Shown: positions 23,363 through 31,894 of the stretch, in pieces | Numbering within the stretch: the first letter of the stretch is position 1 | How the letters are laid out: the number at the start of each line of letters is the position of its first letter | Source of the DNA: an uncultured Lachnospiraceae bacterium | GTDB lineage: Bacteria > Bacillota > Clostridia > Lachnospirales > Lachnospiraceae | Assembly: GCA_910577825.1 (NCBI GenBank) | Contig: CAJTOK010000027.1 | Location: 1-47,988 of the forward strand | Reading direction: 5' to 3' | DNA: 47,988 nucleotides | Notes under the pieces: model-generated | Seen by the model: only the letters and a program-made list of their open reading frames with translations | Told to the model about the DNA's origin: nothing | Database searches by the model: none | Position numbers and translations under genes: made by a program

Positions 23363-24233
23363 AAGAAAATCAGGTTTAGTCGGGGGCATTATTACGGGTG
23401 TAATAATTTTTATTGCATTAATATGCCTGGTAATGTGCATTGAAAAAGTACCTGTTGGTTATGAAGCAGTTGTATATTCTGTAAATGGCGGTGTCCAGAA
23501 TGAAACGCTGGCACAGGGATGGCATATTATAGCACCAACAAAGAAGGCAAAAATTTTTACAATAAGCAATGAACAGTTACTGCTTACACAGGACAACAGG
23601 GAAGGAAGCAAAGACGATGAATCATTTAAGGTATCAACTTCAGATGATGCAAGTATAGCAATAAGTTTCCAGATGACATATAAGTTTGATGAAACAAAAC
23701 TTATTGATACATATAAGAAGTTCCGTGGAATGGACGGGGAAACTATTGTAAATAACCGTGTGAAATCAGTTTTGAAATCTAAAGTTTCAGAAGTGACTAC
23801 TGATTATTCCATGATGGATATTTATTCAGGAAACCGCAGTGAGATTAATAATAAACTGACAGAATATCTTGACGGGCAGTTTGATGGCTCATATGGCATA
23901 CAGGTTCTGGATGCTTCTATTATAGATGTGCATCCTGATGAACAGTTAAAGGAGGCTATTAATAACCGTGTTACTGCATTGCAGAAGAAGCAGCAGGCAA
24001 TGGCGGAACAGGAAACAGCCAAGGTTGAAGCTGAAACAGCACTTATTAAGGCGCAGAATGAGGCTGATATTAAGATAAAGCAGGCTGAAGCAGAGGCAAA
24101 AGCCAATAAATTAAAAGCTGAGTCTATCACAGATAAGCTTATACGTATGAAAGAAGCTGAGGCAAGGTTAAAACATGGCTGGGTAACGGTTCAATCAGGA
24201 GATGCCGCCGTGGTGTTAGACCAGGATAAGTAA
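23355..24233 (+). CDS. SPFH/band 7 (prohibitin-like) membrane protein
   Basis: A 292-residue protein with a short cytoplasmic N-terminus, one membrane helix (about residues 9-31), an SPFH domain (about 33-190; VPVGYEAVVYSVNGGVQNETLAQGWH type start) and a coiled-coil Ala/Glu/Gln/Lys-rich stretch (about 200-265). It resembles prohibitin and HflK/C proteins that form membrane microdomain cages. The ATG at 23355 is fixed by AAAGGAGG six bases upstream; a longer frame from 23328 would run through the previous gene. It overlaps the small membrane protein gene by eight bases and forms a two-gene unit with it. Confidence 0.9.
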   Translation: MSKRKSGLVGGIITGVIIFIALICLVMCIEKVPVGYEAVVYSVNGGVQNETLAQGWHIIAPTKKAKIFTISNEQLLLTQDNREGSKDDESFKVSTSDDASIAISFQMTYKFDETKLIDTYKKFRGMDGETIVNNRVKSVLKSKVSEVTTDYSMMDIYSGNRSEINNKLTEYLDGQFDGSYGIQVLDASIIDVHPDEQLKEAINNRVTALQKKQQAMAEQETAKVEAETALIKAQNEADIKIKQAEAEAKANKLKAESITDKLIRMKEAEARLKHGWVTVQSGDAAVVLDQDK

Positions 24234-24322
24234 GATTATGTTAAAAAAAGTGGTGCAGATAGCAGGGCGGTATGTTATAATAAAAAATGACAGTTTGTTA
24301 AATAACAGTTTGTCAGAGATAG

Positions 24323-24331
24323 TGTTATAAT
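24323..24331 (+). promoter_or_regulatory. Extended -10 promoter element of the DHH phosphoesterase gene
   Basis: TGTTATAAT is a perfect extended -10 (TG, one base, TATAAT at 24326-24331), 31 bases before the ATG. No -35 at the right spacing is seen. The same nine bases occur at 24273-24281, giving a second possible start or a duplicated promoter. CAGTTTGT also repeats at 24291 and 24306. Confidence 0.5.
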
Positions 24332-24361
24332 GGAAGGATAACAGGGAAAGGAAGAATTAAA

Positions 24362-25282
24362 ATGAGATTAATTACACGTTCGGATTTTGACGGGCTTGCA
24401 TGCGGGGCGCTTCTTAAAGAGGCAGGGATAATTGACAGCTGGAAGTTTGCACATCCAAAGGATTTACAGGACGGGCTTGTTGAGGTAGATGAGAATGACT
24501 GTCTTGCCAATGTACCTTATGTAGAAGGATGTGGTTTGTGGTTTGACCACCATTCAAGTGAGCATGAAAGGCTGCAGCTTGAAGGAAAGTATAAAGGGGA
24601 AAGCCGCATTACACCATCATGTGCACGTATTATTTATGAATATTATGGTGGAAAGAAAAAGTTTCCACAATTTGATGATATGATGGAAGCAGTTGACAAG
24701 GTTGATTCAGGCAATCTTACGGTTGATGAAGTACAAAACCCAAAAGGCTGGATTTTAGTAGGATTCCTTATGGACCCACGTACAGGCCTTGGACGCTGGC
24801 GTGAATTTACCATTTCAAATTACCAGCTTATGGAGAAACTTATAGATGCCTGCCGTACCATGACTACAGATGAAATACTTGCACTGCCTGATGTTAAGGA
24901 ACGTATAGAAGTTTATTTTGAACAGACAGAAAAGTTTAAGGAAATGGTAAAGAAATATACAAGGACAGATGGAAAACTTATTATATCTGATTTGCGTGGT
25001 GTAAACCCTATATATTCCGGAAACCGTTTTATGATTTACAGCATGTACCCGGAACAGAATATTTCCGCATGGATAGTAAGCGGGCGTGGCGGTAAGGGAT
25101 GCAGCGCTGCAGTTGGATATAGTATCCTTAACAGGACATGCACTGTTGATGTTGGAAGCCTTATGCTTAAATATAACGGAGGCGGGCATAAAAGGGTTGG
25201 TACATGCCAGTTTTCTGACGAAAATATGGAAACAGAGCTTCCTAAAATGTTAAATGAACTTACTGCTTTAAGTAATAAGTAA
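24362..25282 (+). CDS. DHH/DHHA1 phosphoesterase (exopolyphosphatase-like)
   Basis: A 306-residue two-domain phosphohydrolase. Motif I SDFDGLACG (residues 7-15) and motif III DHH (62-64) supply metal ligands. The C-terminal DHHA1 domain carries the substrate-binding GGGHKRVGTCQF near residue 270. Relatives act as manganese-dependent exopolyphosphatases or as nanoRNases (NrnA) and cyclic-dinucleotide phosphodiesterases. This short soluble form lacks the GGDEF and PAS domains of GdpP. Databases usually call this clostridial type exopolyphosphatase, but the activity is not proven by motif. It is a single gene closed by a bidirectional hairpin. Confidence 0.8.
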   Translation: MRLITRSDFDGLACGALLKEAGIIDSWKFAHPKDLQDGLVEVDENDCLANVPYVEGCGLWFDHHSSEHERLQLEGKYKGESRITPSCARIIYEYYGGKKKFPQFDDMMEAVDKVDSGNLTVDEVQNPKGWILVGFLMDPRTGLGRWREFTISNYQLMEKLIDACRTMTTDEILALPDVKERIEVYFEQTEKFKEMVKKYTRTDGKLIISDLRGVNPIYSGNRFMIYSMYPEQNISAWIVSGRGGKGCSAAVGYSILNRTCTVDVGSLMLKYNGGGHKRVGTCQFSDENMETELPKMLNELTALSNK

Positions 25283-25308
25283 TATATTTTATATTTTTTC
25301 ACATAACA

Positions 25309-25348
25309 GCATACTTCCATAGATATATAATATATAATGGAAGTATGC
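25309..25348. terminator. Bidirectional terminator between convergent genes
   Basis: A 12-bp perfect stem (GCATACTTCCAT 25309-25320, ATGGAAGTATGC 25337-25348). On the plus strand it is followed by CGTTTTACGTTT. On the minus strand it is followed, after a short gap, by an A-to-T-rich stretch (plus-strand TTTTTTC at 25294-25300 reads as G then A). It serves the DHH phosphoesterase and probably the DUF305 gene. Confidence 0.75.
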
Positions 25349-25358
25349 CGTTTTACGT

Positions 25359-26072
25359 TTACATGTCATTAAAGATTTCTTCCATCTGGCTTATTTCTTC
25401 TTTCTGCATTTCTAAAATATCTTCTGCAATATCCAGTATTTCAGGGTGTGATGAATATTTTAAAATTGCATCTGCCATATCAACAGCCATCTGGTGGTGG
25501 ATAACCATTCCTTCTATATAAGCTTTTTCAACATTGTTACTTGCTTCTGTTTCTTCTGTTATATGCTGGTGGGAGGATAACATTTTATTATAAAGCTTAA
25601 GATAGCCTTTTTCTTTTTCTGGGCTGGTAATTCCTGATTTCTGGATTTCCTGGATTAATTCCCGCATATCTTCTATTTCGTCTGCCTGCTCCTCAATTAT
25701 TTCATTAGCGAGGCTTTTAAGTTTATTATTTGTGCCTCCTAGTAAAAGGTAGCTCTTAGACAGGTCAACAGAGGCTTCATAATGGGGTATCATGCTTATA
25801 AGGAAATCAAGTTCTGCACTGCCGGATTCTTTTACACGCATATTTTCAAGCATATCAGAAATAATTGTGGCCTGTTCCTTTAGATAGACAGATACTTCTG
25901 TATCGCTTCCTGTATCTTTTATAATATCTGTTCCAGATGAGGCGGATGGTTTCTGTAGTGTGGAACTGCCAGTTGTACCGCGCCCTATATAAAGACTTAA
26001 AAAGATAATTAATAATATTAGTATAATAATAGCAAGTAAACCATACATATGGTAGTTTTTATGCTTGTTCAT
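25359..26072 (-). CDS. DUF305 family membrane-anchored protein
   Basis: A 237-residue protein with an N-terminal anchor (hydrophobic residues about 10-30), a Ser/Thr-rich spacer, and a tandem DUF305 helical region facing outside. Two related segments show the family's M-x-x-H pattern: MIPHYEASVDLSK near residue 89 and MVIHHQMAVDMAD near residue 189. The paired histidines suggest metal (copper) binding, as proposed for other DUF305 proteins; the first half has H-Y instead of H-H. Its promoter on this strand is given separately. It is a single gene; its function remains uncertain. Confidence 0.82.
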   Translation of the reverse strand: MNKHKNYHMYGLLAIIILILLIIFLSLYIGRGTTGSSTLQKPSASSGTDIIKDTGSDTEVSVYLKEQATIISDMLENMRVKESGSAELDFLISMIPHYEASVDLSKSYLLLGGTNNKLKSLANEIIEEQADEIEDMRELIQEIQKSGITSPEKEKGYLKLYNKMLSSHQHITEETEASNNVEKAYIEGMVIHHQMAVDMADAILKYSSHPEILDIAEDILEMQKEEISQMEEIFNDM

Positions 26073-26098
26073 TGATAAATTCCTTTCCCTGTAATATT

Positions 26099-26126
26099 TA
26101 TATATAGTATTAACAATGTCTTACAA
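26099..26126 (-). promoter_or_regulatory. Promoter of the DUF305 gene
   Basis: On the minus strand, TTGTAA (plus 26121-26126), a 16-base spacer and TATATA (plus 26099-26104) lie 27 bases upstream of the ATG. The region is AT-rich, so chance matches are possible. Confidence 0.45.
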
Positions 26127-26149
26127 GTTTATAAAACTTTTTTATAAAT

Positions 26150-26660
26150 TTTTCACCGCTTGAAATACCTTCAGGTGCAGCTGCGGATTTGCTTGGAAGA
26201 AAGAAAAGCATGGTTTTGGGAAGGCTGTGTATTGCTGTTTCGTGCCAGCCTGGTATTTCTGGCAGATGGCGTGGCGGCCTGCCTTGGTGCGGCGTTTAGT
26301 AGCAGGCTTTACAAGAGATATGGGAGAAGAATAATATTAACAGCAGTTTTTATTATAGCATGTGCATTTTTATGTTATGGTTCTGGCAATTTATGGTTAT
26401 CAGTAGTTTTATTTATTGCCGCTGGTTTTTCTGATTCCCTGCTTTACCCGGTACAGTCAGATAAATTAAACAGGCTTATACCATCAGAGCAGAGGGCAAC
26501 ATTAATTTCTGCTGACAGCCTGTTTTTCTCAGTGGCTATGATTATCCTTTTTCCGCTGGCAGGCGCAATAGCAGATATATGGGGGCTGGCAGTGGTTTTT
26601 TCTATTATTGGTATTGGACTTATTGCATTTAATGTGGTAGTATTGTTAATAAACAGGTAA
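26150..26660 (+). pseudogene. MFS transporter remnant, truncated and internally deleted
   Basis: A decayed major-facilitator gene. Reading from about 26159, one frame gives PLEIPSGAAADLLGRKKSMVLGR, then loses sense. The motif is the conserved loop between helices 2 and 3 of these transporters. After roughly 26240 the homology passes to another frame that encodes the C-terminal half: a second-half motif A (SSRLYKRYGRRI), four to five membrane helices, and the helix 10-12 segment ending VVLLINR. The first two helices, the start codon and the central part are gone. The sugar- or drug-transporter identity cannot be recovered. A continuous 166-codon frame from a TTG at 26160 exists but has no ribosome binding site. 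Confidence 0.75.
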
Positions 26661-26706
26661 TTGCCAGGCTGCTGGTTAAGGAAGGAGGCAGGGATATTAA
26701 TTAAAT

Positions 26707-28272
26707 ATGGGAATAAGTAATTTCAGGGTAAAATCGGTTAAGACAAAGCTTATATTAATAATGATAGCCTTGTTAGGCATGACAATATTCCTTATGTGGT
26801 TTATGAATGAATTGTTTTTGCCTGCATATTACCAGTATACCAAGGTTTCAATGCTGGAAGAGTATTTTGTAAAGACCAATGATATAGTAAGCATGGACCA
26901 TGATTATAATGACGGGGCAGGTGAACTTTCAGAAAAGAGCACGCTTTCACTTGAAATTCTATCTGCTAATAATGCTGCCAATGTATATGTGTTCAGGATG
27001 TCTGAATTTTTTGGAAATATACTTTACACATTTTCTTATCCTGCACCAGATAAAATAACTGATTTCCAGAAGGAACGGGTTAAAGAAAAGACAATAGGCT
27101 ATATCTATGGGATGGAGAATTACAAGAGTTATTACAAAGGTGCAAAAGGAAGGGAATTAATTAAAGATAACGGGGATTACTCTGTGTGTAAAGTCCTGGA
27201 TGAACGTATAGGTTCTTATTACCTTGAATTGTTCGGCCAGCTTGATTCAGGTTCATTTGTATATGTGAATACAAATTTCCAGAGCATGACAGAAAATATA
27301 AATATATTTAACAGTTTTATATTTTATGTTGGTATTGGCGTAATAATATTTGGTGCAATAGTTATGGTATTTGTAAGCAGCAGTTTTACAAAACCTGTAC
27401 TTAAGCTTACAGAGATAGCGAAGCGTATGTCAGAGCTTGATTTTGAGGTAAGGTATCCTGTTACAACACATGATGAAATAGGCGTGCTTGGAAGCAGTAT
27501 AAATACATTGTCTGAAACGCTTGAAAAGACCATTTCTGAATTGAAGGCGGCTAATAATGAGCTCCAGAAAGATATTGAGGAAAAGACGCAGATTGATGAG
27601 ATGCGCAAAGAATTTCTTTCTAATGTGTCACATGAATTAAAAACCCCTATTGCGCTTATACAGGGTTATGCAGAAGGGCTGTATGAAAATATTAATGATG
27701 ACAGTGCAAGCAGGGAATTTTACTGTGAAGTCATTATTGATGAGGCTGGTAAAATGAACAAGATGGTTAAAAAGCTTCTGACACTTAACCAGATAGAGTT
27801 TGGAAGCAACCAGATATCATATGAACATTTTGATATAACAGAAGTAGTGAAGCAGGTTATTAATTCTGCTGCCCTGCTTGCAGAACAGAAGGGGGCAGTT
27901 ATTAATATGCCGGATTACGGGCCTGTATATGTCTGGGCGGATGAATATATGGTGGAGGAGGTTGTAACTAATTATATAAGCAATGCAGCAAACCATGTGG
28001 CAGGGGAATTAAGGATAGATGTAAATATTGAAAAACGGGAAGATGCAGTCAGGGTAAGTGTGTTTAATACAGGAAACTGCATACCAGAAGATGAACTTGA
28101 CAAAATATGGATAAAATTCTACAAAGTTGACAAGGCACGTACAAGGGAATACGGGGGGAGCGGCATAGGGCTTTCAATAGTTAAGGCTATAATGAATTCT
28201 ATGAACAGGCAGTGTGGTGTGCTTAACCATGAAAATGGTGTTGAATTCTGGTTTGAACTGGATATAAAATAA
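26707..28272 (+). CDS. Membrane sensor histidine kinase, orphan in this window
   Basis: A 521-residue sensor kinase. Helix 1 is at about residues 13-35, an extracellular sensing domain of some 165 residues follows, helix 2 is at about 204-225, HAMP at about 226-280, and a short coil leads to the HisKA domain with the phosphorylated H309 in FLSNVSHELKTPIALIQGY. HATPase motifs follow: N box NYISNAANHV, FNTGNCIPEDEL (the usual D-x-G-x-G reads N-T-G-N, a variant seen in VanS/PhoR-like clostridial kinases), and GGSGIGLSIV. GGAAGGAGG precedes the start. Its response-regulator gene would normally be directly upstream, but that place is taken by the MFS remnant, so the partner may have been lost or lies elsewhere. 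Confidence 0.9.
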   Translation: MGISNFRVKSVKTKLILIMIALLGMTIFLMWFMNELFLPAYYQYTKVSMLEEYFVKTNDIVSMDHDYNDGAGELSEKSTLSLEILSANNAANVYVFRMSEFFGNILYTFSYPAPDKITDFQKERVKEKTIGYIYGMENYKSYYKGAKGRELIKDNGDYSVCKVLDERIGSYYLELFGQLDSGSFVYVNTNFQSMTENINIFNSFIFYVGIGVIIFGAIVMVFVSSSFTKPVLKLTEIAKRMSELDFEVRYPVTTHDEIGVLGSSINTLSETLEKTISELKAANNELQKDIEEKTQIDEMRKEFLSNVSHELKTPIALIQGYAEGLYENINDDSASREFYCEVIIDEAGKMNKMVKKLLTLNQIEFGSNQISYEHFDITEVVKQVINSAALLAEQKGAVINMPDYGPVYVWADEYMVEEVVTNYISNAANHVAGELRIDVNIEKREDAVRVSVFNTGNCIPEDELDKIWIKFYKVDKARTREYGGSGIGLSIVKAIMNSMNRQCGVLNHENGVEFWFELDIK

Positions 28273-28292
28273 TTTTATAATACATCTTCTCA

Positions 28293-28322
28293 TTGACGCA
28301 ATGAATATGAATATGGTACTAT
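28293..28322 (+). promoter_or_regulatory. Promoter of the lipoprotein gene
   Basis: TTGACG (28293-28298), an 18-base spacer and TACTAT (28317-28322), 44 bases before the lipoprotein ATG. The -10 is only a moderate match. Confidence 0.45.
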
Positions 28323-28365
28323 ATAGATGTATTGTTTTGAATAATTTCCAGGGGGGGATAAATGG

Positions 28366-29085
28366 ATGAAAGAAAGAATGTTTGCCGCTGTACTTATAAT
28401 ATCTGTGCTTTTAACAGGGTGTGCAAATGTCCAGACATTAACTGACCAGGACAATGAAGTTATAAGCCAGTATATTGCAGGTGTAGTTTTAAACAGTTCT
28501 GAAAGATATGGTCATTCGTTTAAGTATGACAAATCAGTTTTAAATCCTACACCAGAACCTACGCAGACGCCACCGCCAGTACAAGAAACAGACGGTCCGG
28601 GAAGCGGGGGGACACCAGGCACAGGAAGCCAGGGGAATGGCGGAGGCAAGGGAAACGGCAGCGGTGTATCTTTGGCAAAAAGTGTAAAGCTTGGCCAGAT
28701 ATATGGCATTGATGGCATCGATGTAAAGCCGGCATCGGTTAAAACAAAGAAGCATATCAGTACAAGTTACTCGTCTATTGCAGCAGATAATGGCAAAAAG
28801 CTTGTAATTGTTTCATTTGTCATTAAAAACAATTCTTCAAAGGCAGTAAAAGCGGATTTTGCCAGGAAAAATGTAAGCTATTCCATAACAATAGGCGGGA
28901 AAAGCTCTGGCTCTGCTATGCTTACAATCGCGGAAGGTGATTTGCTAAGTTTTAATGAGAAGATACCAGCAGGGGGAAGTAAAAAAGGAGTCCTGGTATT
29001 CCAGGCAGATTCGTCTGTAAAAGTTAAAGATGTTACAGTAAGGGCTGTAAAAGACAATAAAGAGTCTGTTTTTAGTGTTAATTAA
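28366..29085 (+). CDS. Lipoprotein with a Pro/Gly linker and Ig-like domain
   Basis: A 239-residue exported lipoprotein. The signal peptide ends in the lipobox LLTGC, with the lipidated C19. Residues about 60-100 are a low-complexity linker: first P-T-P-E-P-T-Q-T-P-P-P, then a glycine/asparagine/serine-rich run. The C-terminal ~120 residues are beta-rich with a KLVIVSFVIKNNSSKAV strand, as in DUF4352-type domains of telokin-like fold. The start at 28366 follows GGGGGGAT. A second lipoprotein of the same design is at 43016. Its function is unknown; it is probably anchored on the outer face of the membrane. Confidence 0.8.
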   Translation: MKERMFAAVLIISVLLTGCANVQTLTDQDNEVISQYIAGVVLNSSERYGHSFKYDKSVLNPTPEPTQTPPPVQETDGPGSGGTPGTGSQGNGGGKGNGSGVSLAKSVKLGQIYGIDGIDVKPASVKTKKHISTSYSSIAADNGKKLVIVSFVIKNNSSKAVKADFARKNVSYSITIGGKSSGSAMLTIAEGDLLSFNEKIPAGGSKKGVLVFQADSSVKVKDVTVRAVKDNKESVFSVN

Positions 29086-29111
29086 AAGTAAAATATTGGA
29101 GGGACGGATAT

Positions 29112-30023
29112 ATGGAGACAGGAATTTTATTAGAGAGTGGGACTAATGAACTGGAAATTCTGGAATTTAAGGTAGGTAATAATTATTATGGTATTAATGT
29201 TGCCAAGATACGTGAAATTATTTCATACCAGACACCTACACCTATTCCAAATGCAGACCCCAGGATTGAAGGAATATTTATGCCAAGGGATGAAATTATT
29301 TCCATAATTGATTTGGCAGAAGTCATGCACCTGGAGAAGCCGGAAAAAGTATCCAATGACATGTACATAGTCACTAACTTTAACCAGCTTAATACAGCAT
29401 TCCATGTAAATGCTGTGCTGGGGATACACAGGGTATCATGGTCGGATATTGTAAAGCCTGATTCAACTATTAATACCGCTGGTGAAGGCATGGCTACGGG
29501 TATTATCCGTATAGACAAGAAACTTATTATTATACTTGATTTTGAAAAGATAGTATCAGAGATTAACCCTGAAACAGGCCTTAAAGTTTCAGATGTTGAA
29601 CATATGAGGAACAGAAGCCGCAATGAAAGCCCTATCCTTATTGCAGAGGATTCAGCACTTCTTAGCAAGATGATTGTGAACTGTCTTGAACGGGCAGGAT
29701 ATACCAATCTTACAACAACTGACAATGGCCAGGAATGCTGGGATAAGCTGCAGCAGTATCTTGCGGAGGGGACTGTTGATGAAAATGTTTCATGTATTAT
29801 TACAGATATAGAGATGCCGCAGATGGACGGCCACAGGCTTACTAAGCTTGTTAAGGAGCATGAACAGCTTAAGCATCTTCCGCTTATAATCTTCTCATCA
29901 CTTGTTAATGCAGAGATGAGGCGCAAGGGCGAACAGCTTGGTGCAGATGCGCAGCTGTCTAAACCTGAGATTGGACAGTTAGTAGGTGCTATTGACAAGC
30001 TGATAGGCAATACAGGTGCATAA
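29112..30023 (+). CDS. cheV: Chemotaxis coupling protein CheV
   Basis: A 303-residue protein with a CheW-like coupling domain (about 12-150; EILEFKVGNNYYGINVAKIREI start) and a C-terminal response-regulator receiver domain (about 170-300). The phospho-acceptor is D232 in CIITDIEMPQMDG, with the conserved lysine in QLSKPE. CheV links chemoreceptors to CheA and adapts their signalling when phosphorylated, so its presence implies a motile organism with receptors elsewhere in the genome. TTGGAGGGAC precedes the ATG. It stands between the lipoprotein and an acidic membrane protein, apart from other chemotaxis genes. Confidence 0.93.
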   Translation: METGILLESGTNELEILEFKVGNNYYGINVAKIREIISYQTPTPIPNADPRIEGIFMPRDEIISIIDLAEVMHLEKPEKVSNDMYIVTNFNQLNTAFHVNAVLGIHRVSWSDIVKPDSTINTAGEGMATGIIRIDKKLIIILDFEKIVSEINPETGLKVSDVEHMRNRSRNESPILIAEDSALLSKMIVNCLERAGYTNLTTTDNGQECWDKLQQYLAEGTVDENVSCIITDIEMPQMDGHRLTKLVKEHEQLKHLPLIIFSSLVNAEMRRKGEQLGADAQLSKPEIGQLVGAIDKLIGNTGA

Positions 30024-30081
30024 ATTTTAAAATATTGTGTAGCAATATGGGCATTAATTTGTAAGGGAGATTGGACGGGAA

Positions 30082-31809
30082 TTGAGTGAAGAAAAAGACT
30101 TAGGCCAGATAGAAAATGCTGAGGCTGGCAGTGACGGAAGTTTTGGCAGCCTGGAGGACTTTGTAGAACTTGATGATTTACAGAACCTTGAAGGGCTTGC
30201 AGATTTAAGCAGCCTGGGGGATATTAGTGATTTAGGGGATTTATCAGACCTGGCAGAAGATGTTTCCGGGACTTTTGATGATTTAGATGCCACTGTTGAT
30301 ATCCCGCTTCCTGCCATGGAGGAAACAGCAGAGGAAGAAAAAGAGGAAAAGCCAGAGGAATTTATTATACCAGATAAAGAAAAACTGGCAGAAGAGCTTC
30401 CAGAAGAAGAACCAGATGTTGAAGAAAACATACAGGAAAGCCCTGGCATGGCAGAAGCAATGGCAGACAGCATAGGAAGCAGTACAGAAGAAACTGTGCA
30501 GGAAAGCCCGGAAGAGGACATTCCAGAAGAAGATATTCCAGAAGAAGAGCCTTTAGGAATTATGGATGATGTACTGCCAGATGAGGAAGCCCCGGAAGAA
30601 ATTCCGCTGGAAGAAGAAATTTCTTTAGAACAGGATATTGTTCCAGATGTTCCAGAGGAAACCCCGGAAGAGCCTGTGGCAGTACAGGAAGAAAGCACGC
30701 CAGAAGAAGCAGGGGATGCAGCAGAAGAAGACGGCGGAATGGATTCCATGCTTGGCGGGCTTTTAGACAGTCTTGGCATAGACACTGGAACTGGCGGGGA
30801 AGAAGAACCGGCAGGTGCTGCCATTATGGAAGAGACAGACAGCGGCGTGGAAGGTGATGCGCCTGATGGCATGCCAGACAGCCCCGGTATTCCAGAAGCT
30901 GTGCCTGCTGCAGAAACGGGGAATGAAGAAGGTACACAAACTGTAAGAACTAAGAAAAAACTCCAGAGGGAACTGCCTCCAGATGAACCTGCCAGTGAAC
31001 CTGCTGCAAAAAAGCCAGGTTTCTTTAAACGTATATTTGGCAATGTTGTAACAGATGAAATTGCTGAGGCAGAGCGCAAAGCAAAAGAGGATGAAGAACA
31101 ACAGGCAATTTTAAAGGCAGAAGAGGAAGTTAAGGCAAAGCAGGAGAAAGAAATTAAAAAAGCTGCAGCAGCCGAAGCCAAGGAAGCCAAAAAAGCTGAA
31201 AAAGCAGCTAAAAAAGCTGAGAAGGCTGAAGAAAAGGCAGCTAAGAAGGCTGAAAAAGCAGCTAAGAAAGCAGCTGAAAAGGAAGCTGAAGAACAGGAAG
31301 TTGTTGGCAAGCTTAATAAACCAGGTGTTATAATTGTAGTTACAGGTGCTGCTTTAATACTTGCAGGTGTCGTTATTGGAACAGAAGTATTTGGATATAA
31401 TTCCACCAAGTCAGAAGCAGAAAAATACTTTTCATTACAGAGATACAGTGAAGCATATAATGAAGCAAGAGGGACTAAACTGGAAGATAAAGACCCTGCA
31501 CTTTATAATAAGATAATTACTGTAATGAAGGTGCAGCAGTCGCTGGATACATACAGCAGCTATGTGGAAATGAAGTATTACCCTGATGCACTGAATGCCT
31601 TGCTGCGTGGATTGCAGAAATATGATAATAATATAGAAACAGCAATGGATTATGAAGCTGAGGGTGACATGGAAGTATGCAGGAATAAAATATTAAGCAT
31701 ACTTAGAGATGAATTTGGACTGTCTGAAAAGAGAGCCTATGATATATTAAAACTTGATGACAGTGCATATACAGAAAGGGTAATAGAGATTGCAAAGAAA
31801 AAGATGTAA
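30082..31809 (+). CDS. Acidic, Glu-rich single-pass membrane protein with TPR-like tail
   Basis: A 575-residue protein of unknown family. The N-terminal ~300 residues are extremely acidic low complexity (repeated P-E-E-x motifs and, early on, L-x-D-L-x-D-L). Next comes a lysine/alanine/glutamate coiled-coil of about 75 residues (KKAEKAAKKAEKAEEK type). One membrane helix follows at about 415-440 (GVIIVVTGAALILAGVVIG), then a C-terminal domain of about 130 residues with helical pairs like TPR units (AEKYFSLQRYSEAYNEA). The start is a TTG at 30082; GGGAGA lies about 13 bases upstream, so the start is weakly supported. It follows cheV by 58 bases and may share its transcript. No function can be assigned. 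Confidence 0.72.
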   Translation: MSEEKDLGQIENAEAGSDGSFGSLEDFVELDDLQNLEGLADLSSLGDISDLGDLSDLAEDVSGTFDDLDATVDIPLPAMEETAEEEKEEKPEEFIIPDKEKLAEELPEEEPDVEENIQESPGMAEAMADSIGSSTEETVQESPEEDIPEEDIPEEEPLGIMDDVLPDEEAPEEIPLEEEISLEQDIVPDVPEETPEEPVAVQEESTPEEAGDAAEEDGGMDSMLGGLLDSLGIDTGTGGEEEPAGAAIMEETDSGVEGDAPDGMPDSPGIPEAVPAAETGNEEGTQTVRTKKKLQRELPPDEPASEPAAKKPGFFKRIFGNVVTDEIAEAERKAKEDEEQQAILKAEEEVKAKQEKEIKKAAAAEAKEAKKAEKAAKKAEKAEEKAAKKAEKAAKKAAEKEAEEQEVVGKLNKPGVIIVVTGAALILAGVVIGTEVFGYNSTKSEAEKYFSLQRYSEAYNEARGTKLEDKDPALYNKIITVMKVQQSLDTYSSYVEMKYYPDALNALLRGLQKYDNNIETAMDYEAEGDMEVCRNKILSILRDEFGLSEKRAYDILKLDDSAYTERVIEIAKKKM

Positions 31810-31829
31810 ATAATTGGTTTAAGGTTATG

Positions 31830-31862
31830 GCCCGCCGTTAAACAACTGGTGGGCTTTAATTT
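31830..31862 (+). terminator. Terminator before hisH
   Basis: GCCCGCC (31830-31836) pairs with GGTGGGC (31848-31854) with one G-U pair, followed by TTTAATTT. It ends the cheV/acidic protein unit. Confidence 0.75.
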
Positions 31863-31894
31863 ACGGGAAGGCAGGCCTGGAACGGAGGGTATAA

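Noticed and set aside
29186..30010. A 274-codon minus-strand frame over cheV
   Set aside because: The plus strand encodes an unmistakable CheV with CheW and receiver motifs; the reverse frame is Ser/Ile-rich noise.
30054..31409. A 451-codon open frame on the minus strand, Ser/Pro/Ala-rich
   Set aside because: It is the exact antisense of the Glu-rich protein. GAA/GAG-rich coding DNA read backwards gives long Ser/Phe/Leu frames without stops. No ribosome binding site or family match.
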